Part shown: piece after piece, positions 17,377 through 25,758 of the stretch
Layout of the letters: every line of letters starts with the position of its first letter
Numbering within the stretch: the stretch's first letter is position 1
Source of the DNA: Mycobacteroides chelonae CCUG 47445
Lineage (GTDB): Bacteria; Actinomycetota; Actinomycetes; Mycobacteriales; Mycobacteriaceae
Assembly (NCBI RefSeq): GCF_001632805.1
Contig: NZ_CP007220.1
Span: 1,736,001-1,800,000, forward strand
Length of the DNA: 64,000 nucleotides
Reading direction: 5' to 3'
The notes under the pieces: model-generated
Database searches by the model: none
What the model saw: the letters and a program-made list of their open reading frames with translations, nothing else
Told to the model about the DNA's origin: nothing
Translations under genes and position numbers: made by a program

Positions 17377-19226
17377 GGGCCGTGCGACACCGGCTCCTTG
17401 GGATCCGGGGTCGGCAATGCGTCACTGGCGCTGCGAGTTTCGGTGCCATTGATACGTCCGGCGCCCCAGCTCAACGCGGCGATGAGCACGAGCGTGCAGA
17501 ACAGCACCACCAGTGATGCCACGTTGAACAGCCACGAGGGATGGTTCTGGTTGCGTTCACGCTGCAGGATCGTCAGCTCTTCGGTGAACGGCCGTGTGCT
17601 GGAAGCCAATGCTGGCGTCTCCGGTGCTCCGATGCCGGGATCAGCGGGAAGGAAGATCGGCACCCCTGTCATGGTGGTGCCGTCCTGCACACGCAGCAGC
17701 GTCTTCCACGACCCATACACCGGAATGGGCTGCGTCGAACGGTAGTGGCCCTCACCGATCTTTTGCAGTCTGTCGATGGCCAGACCATGGTCATTGGCCA
17801 GGCCGCCCTGCCAGGACAGAATTGTCACCCATTCGGGATCGTCACTGATGAGGTCGCGCGGGTTGATCACCACGTCCGCCGAGACCATCCGCTTACCGCC
17901 GTCGTTAGACAGGTCGTTCAATGTGATTGTCGCGGTGGCGTGTTCGGGCACCTCGGTGCGCAGGCCGTTGGCCACCGCGGCACCCAGCACCAGCACCGTC
18001 AGGACGACCGCCGTGATGCTGACCGATCGTTTCGGCAGCTTCTGGCCGGTGAGCACCATGCCCAGCAGTGCGCCGCAGACGCCCATCGCGATGGCGGCAG
18101 GCACTGACATCGCCAGCGCTTCCGGCCACATGCTCAGTGGCCACGGGTAACGATAGACAGCACCGATCCAGAGCGATTCCAGCCACAGGCCGGCGGTGGC
18201 CACACCGAGGCCCGCAATGGCTCCGAACAGGATGGGGCGCTTGATGAGCGGGGTCAGTGCGATGAGTTCGACGACCAGAGCCGGCCCGAGGTAGAGCGCG
18301 AACCAACTCGTCGGTCCACCGAGGATGGGTCCGGCGAGTAGTGAGACCGCCGCACGCAGGACGATGGCGAGCAGGGCGCCGAAGACGGCCGCACCGCGGC
18401 CCATCACGGTCCGCGCGCACACCGCGGCGAAGGCGGCGGCCGCGGCGATCATCATGGGCTGCTGGACCAGTCGGAACTGTTCCACACCGAAGTCGTACTC
18501 GATCTGGAACACCGACAGTCCGATGAACAAGCCGCCGAAGGATAAGTAGCGCAAGAACTTCACGAAATTGGTGTCGTCATCTGCATTGAAGCCGATGGCC
18601 CTGCGGCCTTCGTATTCCAGGATCAGCACAGAGACCAGCGACAGTCCGGCGCCACCGATCAGCATCAGGTGCGTGGGACCCCACAGCGTGACGTCCTGGC
18701 CGAAAATGCGGTGCCAGATGTCATCCAGCGGGAACCCGATCAACGCGTACAGGCCGCACATCGCCATCAGCAGACCGCCCACCGGCGCGTACCAGGTGCG
18801 GGTTATGCGCACCGCCGCCGAACCGGGTCTGTCATAGGGCAGAACTATCGCCAGCGTGCCCGCGATGAACAGCAGGAACAACCCGAACAGGATGAAGTAA
18901 TGCGCGGGGTTGGCCAGCGGGCCCGCGTCACGGCCCTTGCCGATGTGCAGGCTGACGTCCCAGATGAAACCGAACAGCGCAGCGACGATCGTCGAGACGA
19001 ACAGACAGATCTGCAGGGCCACCCAGGGTGGTCGATTGAACTTGTTGCCGATCTTCTCTGCCAGGTTCTGGAGCCAGGTGATGCGTCGCTGGCGGTGCAG
19101 ATATCCAATCCACAGCAGACCGCCCGAGACGATCGTGGCAGCCACCGACATGCCGATCACCTGGTCGAGCGCGGCGCCGCCGCCTTCGTCGGCAGCAGCG
19201 ATGATGTGCAGAGACTCCGTTGTCAT
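17373..19226 (-). CDS. Polytopic membrane protein with duplicated D-x3-H-x5-D-x(6-8)-H motif
   Basis: 617 aa, unknown function, start ATG 19226. About 12 membrane segments are followed by an extracytoplasmic beta-rich domain (about 430-555) and a final membrane helix. Two copies of a putative metal motif lie at D90-H94-D100-H109 (WDVSLH...PAH) and D168-H172-D178-H186 (DDIWH...PTH). The same doubled motif occurs in the 385-aa protein at 34964-36121. It resembles the D-x3-H-x12-H metal site of PmoC/AmoC. First gene of the operon with the 52-aa protein, cupredoxin lipoprotein and 441-aa protein. Confidence 0.75.
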   Translation of the reverse strand: MTTESLHIIAAADEGGGAALDQVIGMSVAATIVSGGLLWIGYLHRQRRITWLQNLAEKIGNKFNRPPWVALQICLFVSTIVAALFGFIWDVSLHIGKGRDAGPLANPAHYFILFGLFLLFIAGTLAIVLPYDRPGSAAVRITRTWYAPVGGLLMAMCGLYALIGFPLDDIWHRIFGQDVTLWGPTHLMLIGGAGLSLVSVLILEYEGRRAIGFNADDDTNFVKFLRYLSFGGLFIGLSVFQIEYDFGVEQFRLVQQPMMIAAAAAFAAVCARTVMGRGAAVFGALLAIVLRAAVSLLAGPILGGPTSWFALYLGPALVVELIALTPLIKRPILFGAIAGLGVATAGLWLESLWIGAVYRYPWPLSMWPEALAMSVPAAIAMGVCGALLGMVLTGQKLPKRSVSITAVVLTVLVLGAAVANGLRTEVPEHATATITLNDLSNDGGKRMVSADVVINPRDLISDDPEWVTILSWQGGLANDHGLAIDRLQKIGEGHYRSTQPIPVYGSWKTLLRVQDGTTMTGVPIFLPADPGIGAPETPALASSTRPFTEELTILQRERNQNHPSWLFNVASLVVLFCTLVLIAALSWGAGRINGTETRSASDALPTPDPKEPVSHGP

Positions 19227-19357
19227 TGGCCGGCCATCCTGTCCGCTGAGTGGGGGAGCAACAGTGCTACTGGTCGGTAATGTTTCCAGAATTTCCCGGC
19301 TCAAACAGGAGTACGTGCTAATCACTCCCTGTCCCTGCGGCATGGGACGATCGTCAG

Positions 19358-20308
19358 GTGACCGATGCGCTGCACCTGATCCTGGGAGACGAAGAACTAC
19401 TGGTCGAGCGTGCGGTGACCTCGGTGCTGCACGCGGTGCGCGGTAAGGCGGGTGCGGACATCCCCGTCAATCGGCTGCGCGCGGGGCAGGTCGACGTGGC
19501 GGAGCTGGCCGAGCTGCTGAGCCCCTCGCTGTTCTCCGACGAAAGAGTCATCGTCGTGGAGGCCGCTGCCGAGGCGGGCAAGGATTCCGTCATCCTCATC
19601 GAGCAGGCGGCTTCCGATCTTCCACCGGGAACCTTTCTGCTCGTTCAACATTCGGGGGGTGGACGCGCGAAGGCGCTCGCTGCCACGTTGCAGAAGCTCG
19701 GTGCCGCGGTCCACGACTGCGCGCGTATCACCAAGGCCGCCGAGCGAGCCGACTTCGTGCACAAGGAGTTCCGCCGCCTGGGGCAGAAGGTGGACGCCGA
19801 TGTGGTCGCCATCGTGATCGATGCTGTCGGCTCCGATATTCGTGAACTAGCCGCCGCGTGTTCGCAGTTGGTGTCGGACACCGACGGCAACGTCGACGAG
19901 GCTGCGGTGCGCCGCTACCACTCCGGACGTGCCGAGGTCTCCGGATTCGATATCGCCGACAAGGCGGTGGTGGGTGATGTCGCCGGCTCGACCGAGGCGC
20001 TGCGCTGGGCAATGCAGCGGGGTGTTCCGCATGTGCTGTTGGCCGATGCGCTCGCCGAGGCGGTGCACACCATCGCCCGGGTGGGACCGATCAAACAGAA
20101 CGCCTACGCGGCCGCGTCCGAGCTCGGGATGCCGCCCTGGCGTATCGAGAAGGCCCAGAAGCAGGCGCGCCGGTGGTCGCGTGACGCGGTGGCCGAGGCC
20201 ATCCGGGTGGTGGCCGCGCTCAACGCCGATGTGAAGGGGGTGGCGGCCGATGCCGACTACGCCCTGGAATCGGCGGTGCGCAAGGTTGCCGAGCTGGTGA
20301 ACACCTGA
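19358..20308 (+). CDS. holA: DNA polymerase III subunit delta
   Basis: 316 aa, starting at GTG 19358. HolA opens the beta clamp in the clamp-loader complex. The start [16 protein letters not shown], the helical lid region and the C-terminal [31 protein letters not shown]...[17 protein letters not shown] are characteristic. Divergent from the membrane operon and convergent with rpsT, as in M. tuberculosis (Rv2413c). Confidence 0.92.
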   Translation: MTDALHLILGDEELLVERAVTSVLHAVRGKAGADIPVNRLRAGQVDVAELAELLSPSLFSDERVIVVEAAAEAGKDSVILIEQAASDLPPGTFLLVQHSGGGRAKALAATLQKLGAAVHDCARITKAAERADFVHKEFRRLGQKVDADVVAIVIDAVGSDIRELAAACSQLVSDTDGNVDEAAVRRYHSGRAEVSGFDIADKAVVGDVAGSTEALRWAMQRGVPHVLLADALAEAVHTIARVGPIKQNAYAAASELGMPPWRIEKAQKQARRWSRDAVAEAIRVVAALNADVKGVAADADYALESAVRKVAELVNT

Positions 20309-20333
20309 CCCGGCCGGGGCTGCCTGAAGACGC

Positions 20334-20359
20334 GAAAAACGCCGAGCGCGCTCGGCGTT
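20334..20359 (-). terminator. Intrinsic terminator of rpsT
   Basis: Inverted repeat AACGCCGAG (20338-20346), CGCG, CTCGGCGTT (20351-20359). Read on the minus strand it runs into TTTTT, giving a textbook rho-independent terminator 17 bases past the rpsT stop. On the plus strand the hairpin is followed by GATCGG rather than a T tract, so it would stop holA transcription less well. Confidence 0.85.
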
Positions 20360-20375
20360 GATCGGAAAATTTAGG

Positions 20376-20636
20376 TCAGAGCTTGTTCAGAGCCAGGGCG
20401 AGCGCCGACTTCTTGTTGGCGGCCTGGTTCTTGTGGATGACACCCTTGGTGACGGCCTTGTCCAGCTTGCGGCTGGTCGAGACGAGCAGCTCGCCCGCCT
20501 TCTCCTTGTCACCCTCGGCGAGCGCGTCGCGGAAACCGCGGACGGCCGTGCGCAGGGATGACTTGGTCGCCTGGTTGCGCAACCGGGCACGCTCGTTGGT
20601 GCGGATGCGCTTTTCCTGCGACTTGATATTGGCCAC
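20376..20636 (-). CDS. rpsT: 30S ribosomal protein S20
   Basis: 86 aa, start GTG 20636 behind GAAGGA. The basic N-terminus [21 protein letters not shown] and the C-terminal [22 protein letters not shown] are signatures of S20, which binds the 5' domain of 16S rRNA during early 30S assembly. Monocistronic, with its own terminator. Confidence 0.97.
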   Translation of the reverse strand: MANIKSQEKRIRTNERARLRNQATKSSLRTAVRGFRDALAEGDKEKAGELLVSTSRKLDKAVTKGVIHKNQAANKKSALALALNKL

Positions 20637-20880
20637 GCGTCTAAGTCCTTCGGTAAATCGTCTGGTAGGGCGGCGGCCTCCAGATCATTGGATCCGGGGC
20701 AGCTGAGCAGCGCCGCAAGGGAAGAGACTACCAGGGGTCTGGCCGAAACCTGAAACCGGCGGGTGGCCGCACAACGCCAGATTGCGTCCAGGTATCCAGC
20801 AAGTATCGGCGATACGCGCGCACGCACTGCCGAATCCGGCGAGTTGGTGCAGCATGGGCAAGGTGAGCCTGCGAACAGTG

Positions 20881-22536
20881 ATGCCGAACTCGGGGCGACC
20901 CACACGCACGGCGGCAACGCCACGGCTAACCCGGCGAGATGACCAGATATTCGGCGGTTACCGCGAACTGGTGTCCGAGAAGGGTGCTTACGCCAAGGCC
21001 TTCGACGAGATGTTCGACGCCGATGGCAACGTGCGCGGGCCGTACAAGGGGATCTACGCCGAGCTGGCGCCCACCGATGCCGCCGACCTGGCCGCGCGTG
21101 CCGACGCGCTGGGCAGGGCGTTCATCGATCAGGGCATTACCTTCTCGCTGTCGGGGCAGGAACGCCCGTTTCCGCTGGACTTGGTGCCGCGCGTCATCGC
21201 CGCGGCCGAGTGGTCACGGCTGGAGCGGGGCATCGCGCAGCGGGTCCGCGCGCTGGAGATGTACCTGGCCGACATCTACGGCGATCAGGAGATCCTGCGT
21301 GACGGGGTGATCCCACGGGCCCTGGTCACGTCTTGCGAGCACTTCCACCGTGAGGCCGCCGGAATCAATCCGCCCAATGGGGTGCGCATCCACGTCGCAG
21401 GTATTGACCTTGTGCGCGACGCGCAGGGCACCTTCCGGGTGCTTGAGGACAATCTGCGGTCCCCGTCCGGGGTGTCGTACGTGATGGAAAACCGTCGCAC
21501 CATGGCACGGGTCTTCCCGGACCTGTTCGCCACCCATCGGGTGCGCGCGGTGGACGACTACTCCTCGCATCTACTGCGCGCCCTGCGCAAGTCGGCGGCT
21601 ACCAATGAGGCGGACCCGACCGTGGTGGTTCTCACACCGGGTGTCGCGAACTCGGCCTACTTCGAACATTCCTTGCTGGCCCGCCAGATGGGTGTGGAGC
21701 TTGTCGAGGGACGCGACCTGTTCTGCCGCGACAACCAGGTCTACATGCGCACCACCGAGGGTGAGCGTCAGGTCGACGTCATTTACCGCCGCATCGACGA
21801 CACCTTTCTGGACCCCATGCAGTTCCGCCCCGATTCGGTGCTCGGTGTCGCGGGTCTGCTCAACGCCGCACGCGCTGGGAACGTCGTCATCTCCAGCGCC
21901 GTCGGCAATGGGGTGGGCGACGACAAGCTCGTCTACACCTACGTGCCGACCATCATCGAGTACTACCTCGGCGAGAAGCCCATCGTCGCGAACGTGGATA
22001 CCTACCGATGTTGGCTGGACGACGAGCGCGAGGAAGTGCTTGACCGCATCGACGCGCTCGTCATCAAGCCGGTGGAGGGGTCCGGCGGGTACGGCATCGT
22101 ATTCGGCCCCGACGCCACCGAGAAGGAACGCGCCGCGATCGCCAAGAAGATCAGAGCGGACCCGCGTGGCTGGGTGGCTCAGCCCGTAGTCCAGTTGTCC
22201 ACGGTGCCCACAAAAATCGGCGATCAGCTGGTGCCGCGGCACGTGGATCTGCGTCCGTTCGCGGTCAATGACGGTGATGACGTGTGGGTGCTGCCCGGTG
22301 GCCTCACCCGGGTAGCGCTGCCGGAAGGCTCGCTCGTGGTCAACTCCAGTCAGGGCGGCGGTTCCAAGGACACCTGGGTGCTGGCCTCGCGGGCTTCTGT
22401 CGCCGAGCGTGAGCTTTCGGGGGCCGAGGTGGTCCCCGAGCTGCCGAAGGCGGCGGAGGTTGAACAGGGGCCCGAGGCGGCCACTGCGGGTCTGCAGGTG
22501 CAACAGCAGCAACAACAACAGCAGGTGATGTCCTAA
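20881..22536 (+). CDS. Circularly permuted ATP-grasp protein with poly-glutamine tail
   Basis: About 551 aa (Rv2411c type). Start uncertain: GTG 20878, ATG 20881 and ATG 20854 are all in frame, and AGGTGAG (20861-20867) favours the first two. Contains the CP-ATP-grasp type 2 pattern: RDAQGTFRVLEDNLRSPSGVSYV, VDVIYRRIDDTFLDP, IIEYYLGEKPIVANVDTY, KPVEGSGGYGIVFGPDA and a final SSQGGGSKDTWV. It is coupled by TAATG to the alpha-E gene. The family probably forms peptide-like bonds to an unknown product. A run of eight glutamines encoded by CAG/CAA ends the protein. Confidence 0.85.
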   Translation: MPNSGRPTRTAATPRLTRRDDQIFGGYRELVSEKGAYAKAFDEMFDADGNVRGPYKGIYAELAPTDAADLAARADALGRAFIDQGITFSLSGQERPFPLDLVPRVIAAAEWSRLERGIAQRVRALEMYLADIYGDQEILRDGVIPRALVTSCEHFHREAAGINPPNGVRIHVAGIDLVRDAQGTFRVLEDNLRSPSGVSYVMENRRTMARVFPDLFATHRVRAVDDYSSHLLRALRKSAATNEADPTVVVLTPGVANSAYFEHSLLARQMGVELVEGRDLFCRDNQVYMRTTEGERQVDVIYRRIDDTFLDPMQFRPDSVLGVAGLLNAARAGNVVISSAVGNGVGDDKLVYTYVPTIIEYYLGEKPIVANVDTYRCWLDDEREEVLDRIDALVIKPVEGSGGYGIVFGPDATEKERAAIAKKIRADPRGWVAQPVVQLSTVPTKIGDQLVPRHVDLRPFAVNDGDDVWVLPGGLTRVALPEGSLVVNSSQGGGSKDTWVLASRASVAERELSGAEVVPELPKAAEVEQGPEAATAGLQVQQQQQQQQVMS

Positions 22537-23513
22537 TGCTGGCGCGAAACGCTGAGTCGCTCTACTGGATTGGCCGATATGTCGAGCGTGCCGATGACAC
22601 CGCGCGCATCCTCGACGTCACGGTGCATCAGCTGCTCGAGGACGCCAGCGTGGATCCCGATCATGCCTCCCGGGTGCTGCTGCGTGTGCTGGGCATCGAC
22701 GCACCCGACACCGTGCTCGATGTGTGGTCACTCACCGAGCTGGTCGCGTTCAGCAGGGGAGTGCAGGGTGGGTCGATCGTCGACTCCATCTCCGAAGCGC
22801 GTGAGAATGCCCGCGGTGCACGTGAGGTGACATCCACCGAGATGTGGGAGTGCCTCAACACCACCTACAACGCGCTGGCCGATCGCGAGCGCGCCGCCCG
22901 CAGACTGGGCCCGCATGAGTTCTTCACCTACGTGGAGGGGCGCGCCGCGCAGTTCGCGGGACTTGCCGACTCGACGCTCAGCCGTGATGACGGTTATCGA
23001 TTCCTGGTGCTGGGCCGCTCCATCGAGCGGGTGGATATGACGGTGCGGCTGCTGCTGTCCCGTGTTGGTGACCGCGCGTCCTCACCCGCCTGGGTCACGC
23101 TGTTGCGCAGCGCGGGCGCGCACGACACCTACCTGCGCACCTATCGCGGGGTTCTGGACGCGAGCCGGGTTGTCGAGTTCATGCTGCTGGACCGGCTGTT
23201 CCCGCGCTCGGTGTTCCACTCACTGCGCCAGGCCGAGCTGAGTCTGGAGGAGCTGGATCACCAGCCACACAGCCGAGTTGGCGCGCGCGCCGAGGCCCAG
23301 CGGCTGCTGGGACGGGCCCGCAGTGAGTTGGAGTTCATGCGTCCCGGAGTGCTGCTGGAGGACCTGCCGACACGACTGGCCGGCCTGCAACAGACCTGCC
23401 GGGAACTGGGTGAGGCGGTGGCGCTGCAGTACTTCCACGCCGCGCCGTGGGTGGCGTGGACCGATGCCGGTGGCCGCCACGATGTGGATCCCATTGAGGA
23501 AGGGGAGATCTGA
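22536..23513 (+). CDS. Alpha-E domain protein
   Basis: 325 aa, helical (Rv2410c type). Begins LARNAESLYWIGRYVERADDTARILDV and contains LVLGRSIERVDMTVRLLLSRV, a repeat of the same RxIERxDMTxR theme. Alpha-E proteins are nearly always encoded with a CP-ATP-grasp and a transglutaminase-like protease, as here, in an uncharacterised biosynthetic or protein-modification module. Overlaps upstream (TAATG) and downstream (TGATG) show tight coupling. Confidence 0.87.
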   Translation: MLARNAESLYWIGRYVERADDTARILDVTVHQLLEDASVDPDHASRVLLRVLGIDAPDTVLDVWSLTELVAFSRGVQGGSIVDSISEARENARGAREVTSTEMWECLNTTYNALADRERAARRLGPHEFFTYVEGRAAQFAGLADSTLSRDDGYRFLVLGRSIERVDMTVRLLLSRVGDRASSPAWVTLLRSAGAHDTYLRTYRGVLDASRVVEFMLLDRLFPRSVFHSLRQAELSLEELDHQPHSRVGARAEAQRLLGRARSELEFMRPGVLLEDLPTRLAGLQQTCRELGEAVALQYFHAAPWVAWTDAGGRHDVDPIEEGEI

Positions 23514-24352
23514 TGTGGCGCTTGCGAGTCGTCCACGCCACCGGTTACGCGTACAAGACGCCGGTGACCGCGTCCTACAACGAGGCGCGGTTGACGCCGC
23601 GCAGTGACGGTCGCCAGAACGTCATCCTCAATCGCGTGGAGACGGTGCCGGCCACCCGGTCGTATCGGTACGTCGACTACTGGGGTACTGCCGTCACGAC
23701 GTTCGATCTGCACGCACCCCATACCGAGCTGGAGGTCACGGGTCTGTCGGTGGTGGAGACCGATGTCGCGGAGAAGCCGGAGGAAACCGTGGGCTGGGAT
23801 GACATCCACGCCGACGCCGTCATCGACCGATTCGACGAGTATCTGTCGCCCAGTGCGTACGTCCCGCACAGCAAGAAGGTGCAGTCGGTGGGCAAGCGGA
23901 TCGCTAAGGATGCCACCCCCGCCGAGGCCATTGTCGCGGCATCGAAATGGGTGCACTCGGAGCTCGACTACGTGCCCGGAACCACCGGTGTGCACTCGTC
24001 GGCACTGGATGCGCTGCGTGAGAGAAAAGGCGTGTGCCAGGACTACGCGCACCTGACATTGGTTCTGCTGCGCAGCATGGGGATCCCGGCGCGCTATGTG
24101 TCCGGGTATCTGCACCCCAAGGGCGATGCGGCGGTGGGCGAGACGGTGGACGGGCAGAGCCATGCATGGATCCAGGGCTGGGCCGGCGCGTGGTGGGATT
24201 ACGACCCCACCAACGACAGCGAGATCAACGAGCAGTACATCACCGTGGGCGTTGGCCGTGACTACTCGGACGTCAGTCCACTCAAGGGTATTTACTCGGG
24301 GGGTGGCTCGACCGATTTGGACGTCGTGGTCGAAGTCACACGACTCGCCTAA
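23513..24352 (+). CDS. Transglutaminase-like cysteine protease family protein
   Basis: 279 aa. An N-terminal bacterial transglutaminase-like domain (RLRVVHATGYAYKTPVTASYNEARLTP) is followed by a papain-like core. The triad candidates are Cys in RKGVCQDYAHL, His in SHAWIQGWAGAWWDYDPTN and the Asp there. Third gene of the ATP-grasp/alpha-E/transglutaminase module. It may process or hydrolyse the product of the ATP-grasp enzyme. Confidence 0.87.
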   Translation: MWRLRVVHATGYAYKTPVTASYNEARLTPRSDGRQNVILNRVETVPATRSYRYVDYWGTAVTTFDLHAPHTELEVTGLSVVETDVAEKPEETVGWDDIHADAVIDRFDEYLSPSAYVPHSKKVQSVGKRIAKDATPAEAIVAASKWVHSELDYVPGTTGVHSSALDALRERKGVCQDYAHLTLVLLRSMGIPARYVSGYLHPKGDAAVGETVDGQSHAWIQGWAGAWWDYDPTNDSEINEQYITVGVGRDYSDVSPLKGIYSGGGSTDLDVVVEVTRLA

Positions 24353-24370
24353 ACACCGCAGAAAAGCCAG

Positions 24371-24405
24371 TTATTGCACAGGTGTCTGGCAAGAGGAGTA
24401 ATAAT
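24371..24405 (+). promoter_or_regulatory. Putative promoter of the TetR gene
   Basis: TTGCAC (24374-24379) and TAATAAT (24399-24405) lie just ahead of the tetR start, with a somewhat long 19-base spacer. The outer TTATT (24371-24375) and AATAA (24400-24404) are inverted and could be part of an autoregulatory operator. Weak evidence. Confidence 0.35.
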
Positions 24406-24414
24406 GCGTAGACC

Positions 24415-25062
24415 ATGGTGACCAAACAAGCTACCGGGCTATACGGCGGACGAACGGCAGACGAGCGCCGCGCGGAGCGGAGGCGACGCCTTCTTGAGGC
24501 GGGGCTCGAGGTTATGGCCAGCTCCGGCTGGGCGGCGACAACGGTTCGGGAGATCTGCAAGACGGCCGGACTGAACACCCGTTACTTCTACGAGTGCTTC
24601 GACGGCCTTGACGAGCTGCTGGTCGCCGTTTTCGACTGGATCATCGAGGACAGCATCGCCACCGCGGGTTCTGCGATGGCTACGGCCGAGAAGGACTCAC
24701 GCTCGCAGGTGCATGCCGGTGTCGTGGGTGCGGTGACCGCACTGACCGCCGATCCCCGTCGCGCCCGTGTGATCGCCACCGAGGCGATGGGCAGCCAACG
24801 GCTTACTCGTCGCCGCATGCGGTTGACGCACTACATGGCGTTGATGCTCGGTGCCGCGCGCGCCGAGTTCGATCCGGACGCCGACCCCAATTACACCGCG
24901 GTACAGGCCGAAGCCCTGGCTGCCGGTGTTGCCGGCACCGTGTTGGCATGGCTCGACGGACGGCTGCGTCTTGAGCGTGAAGAACTGGCTGAGTACACCG
25001 CACAGTTCGTTGATCAGGCCATGTTCACGCCTCTGCCGGTACGCAACTCCGTAGAGCACTGA
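24415..25062 (+). CDS. TetR/AcrR-family transcriptional regulator
   Basis: 215 aa. The N-terminal helix-turn-helix is clear (ERRAERRRRLLEAGLEVMASSGWAATTVREICKTAGLNTRYFYECFDGLDELLVAVFDWI). The C-terminal ligand domain is unspecific. It does not overlap the transglutaminase operon; its target is unknown and may be its own promoter. The next gene (PemK-like) is convergent. Confidence 0.88.
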   Translation: MVTKQATGLYGGRTADERRAERRRRLLEAGLEVMASSGWAATTVREICKTAGLNTRYFYECFDGLDELLVAVFDWIIEDSIATAGSAMATAEKDSRSQVHAGVVGAVTALTADPRRARVIATEAMGSQRLTRRRMRLTHYMALMLGAARAEFDPDADPNYTAVQAEALAAGVAGTVLAWLDGRLRLEREELAEYTAQFVDQAMFTPLPVRNSVEH

Positions 25063-25081
25063 GCTGCGCTGATCGGTTCGA

Positions 25082-25681
25082 TCAGCTCCAGGAGAAGTGC
25101 GTACGCAGGCGCATGGCCACGATGTTGAATCGCTCAACGTCCAAAATGGCGCCCTCGCGCCGAATTCCCTCCTCGGGAACATCGAGCACGCGATCCAGGC
25201 GTACCCAACTGGGGCGGCCGTCGTAATCCCAGCTGCCGCTGCCGAGCGCCACCCAGTCCGGGTCGGTGTCGTGGCGTTCCTGGCTCGAGAGCATCAGGCC
25301 CAACAGCACCGAGCCATCTCGCCCCACCACGAGCACGGGGCGATCCTTGCCCTGTGACGGGTCATCCTCGTAGACCACCCAGGTCCACACGATTTCGCCG
25401 GGATCGGCGCGACCGTCCAGGTCGGGCGTGTATTCGATGCGACGGGCCCGATGGGCCGTGGGCACACTGCGGTTGGTTACGGGGCGACCCGGAATGGCGG
25501 TCTGCTGCTCGGTCTCCACGACGCCGATCGCTTCCAGCCCGCGTTGCAACCCCCGCTGAACGAATTCCGACCCCTGTAGTTGCCGCAGCACCTTCGGGCC
25601 TTCGCGGAACACGACTTGTTCAAGAGTGTCCACCGCGATCTTCCCGAGCCTCCGCCCGAGCGTCTGCCACTGTGACGCCAT
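25082..25681 (-). CDS. PemK/MazF-fold protein with helical N-terminal extension
   Basis: 199 aa, start ATG 25681. About 90 residues of helical and linker sequence (MASQWQTLGRRLGKIAVDTLEQVV...) precede a PemK/MazF-like beta-barrel: PGEIVWTWVVYEDDPSQGKDRPVLVVGRDG...GLMLSSQERHD. No antitoxin gene is adjacent. It is divergent from lepA, like Rv2405 in M. tuberculosis. The long extension and conserved housekeeping position suggest a non-toxin role; this is inference. Confidence 0.75.
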   Translation of the reverse strand: MASQWQTLGRRLGKIAVDTLEQVVFREGPKVLRQLQGSEFVQRGLQRGLEAIGVVETEQQTAIPGRPVTNRSVPTAHRARRIEYTPDLDGRADPGEIVWTWVVYEDDPSQGKDRPVLVVGRDGSVLLGLMLSSQERHDTDPDWVALGSGSWDYDGRPSWVRLDRVLDVPEEGIRREGAILDVERFNIVAMRLRTHFSWS

Positions 25682-25758
25682 GCTGCGAGCATACTGACCG
25701 GTAGTCCCTCGCGACGTGTGTGTCAGGAGCATGGCGCGCGGCATGGGAGCATGGTGCC

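Noticed and set aside
22501..22525. CAG/CAA repeat as a DNA microsatellite
   Set aside because: It lies in frame in the ATP-grasp gene and mixes CAG and CAA, so it is better described as a poly-Gln coding tract.
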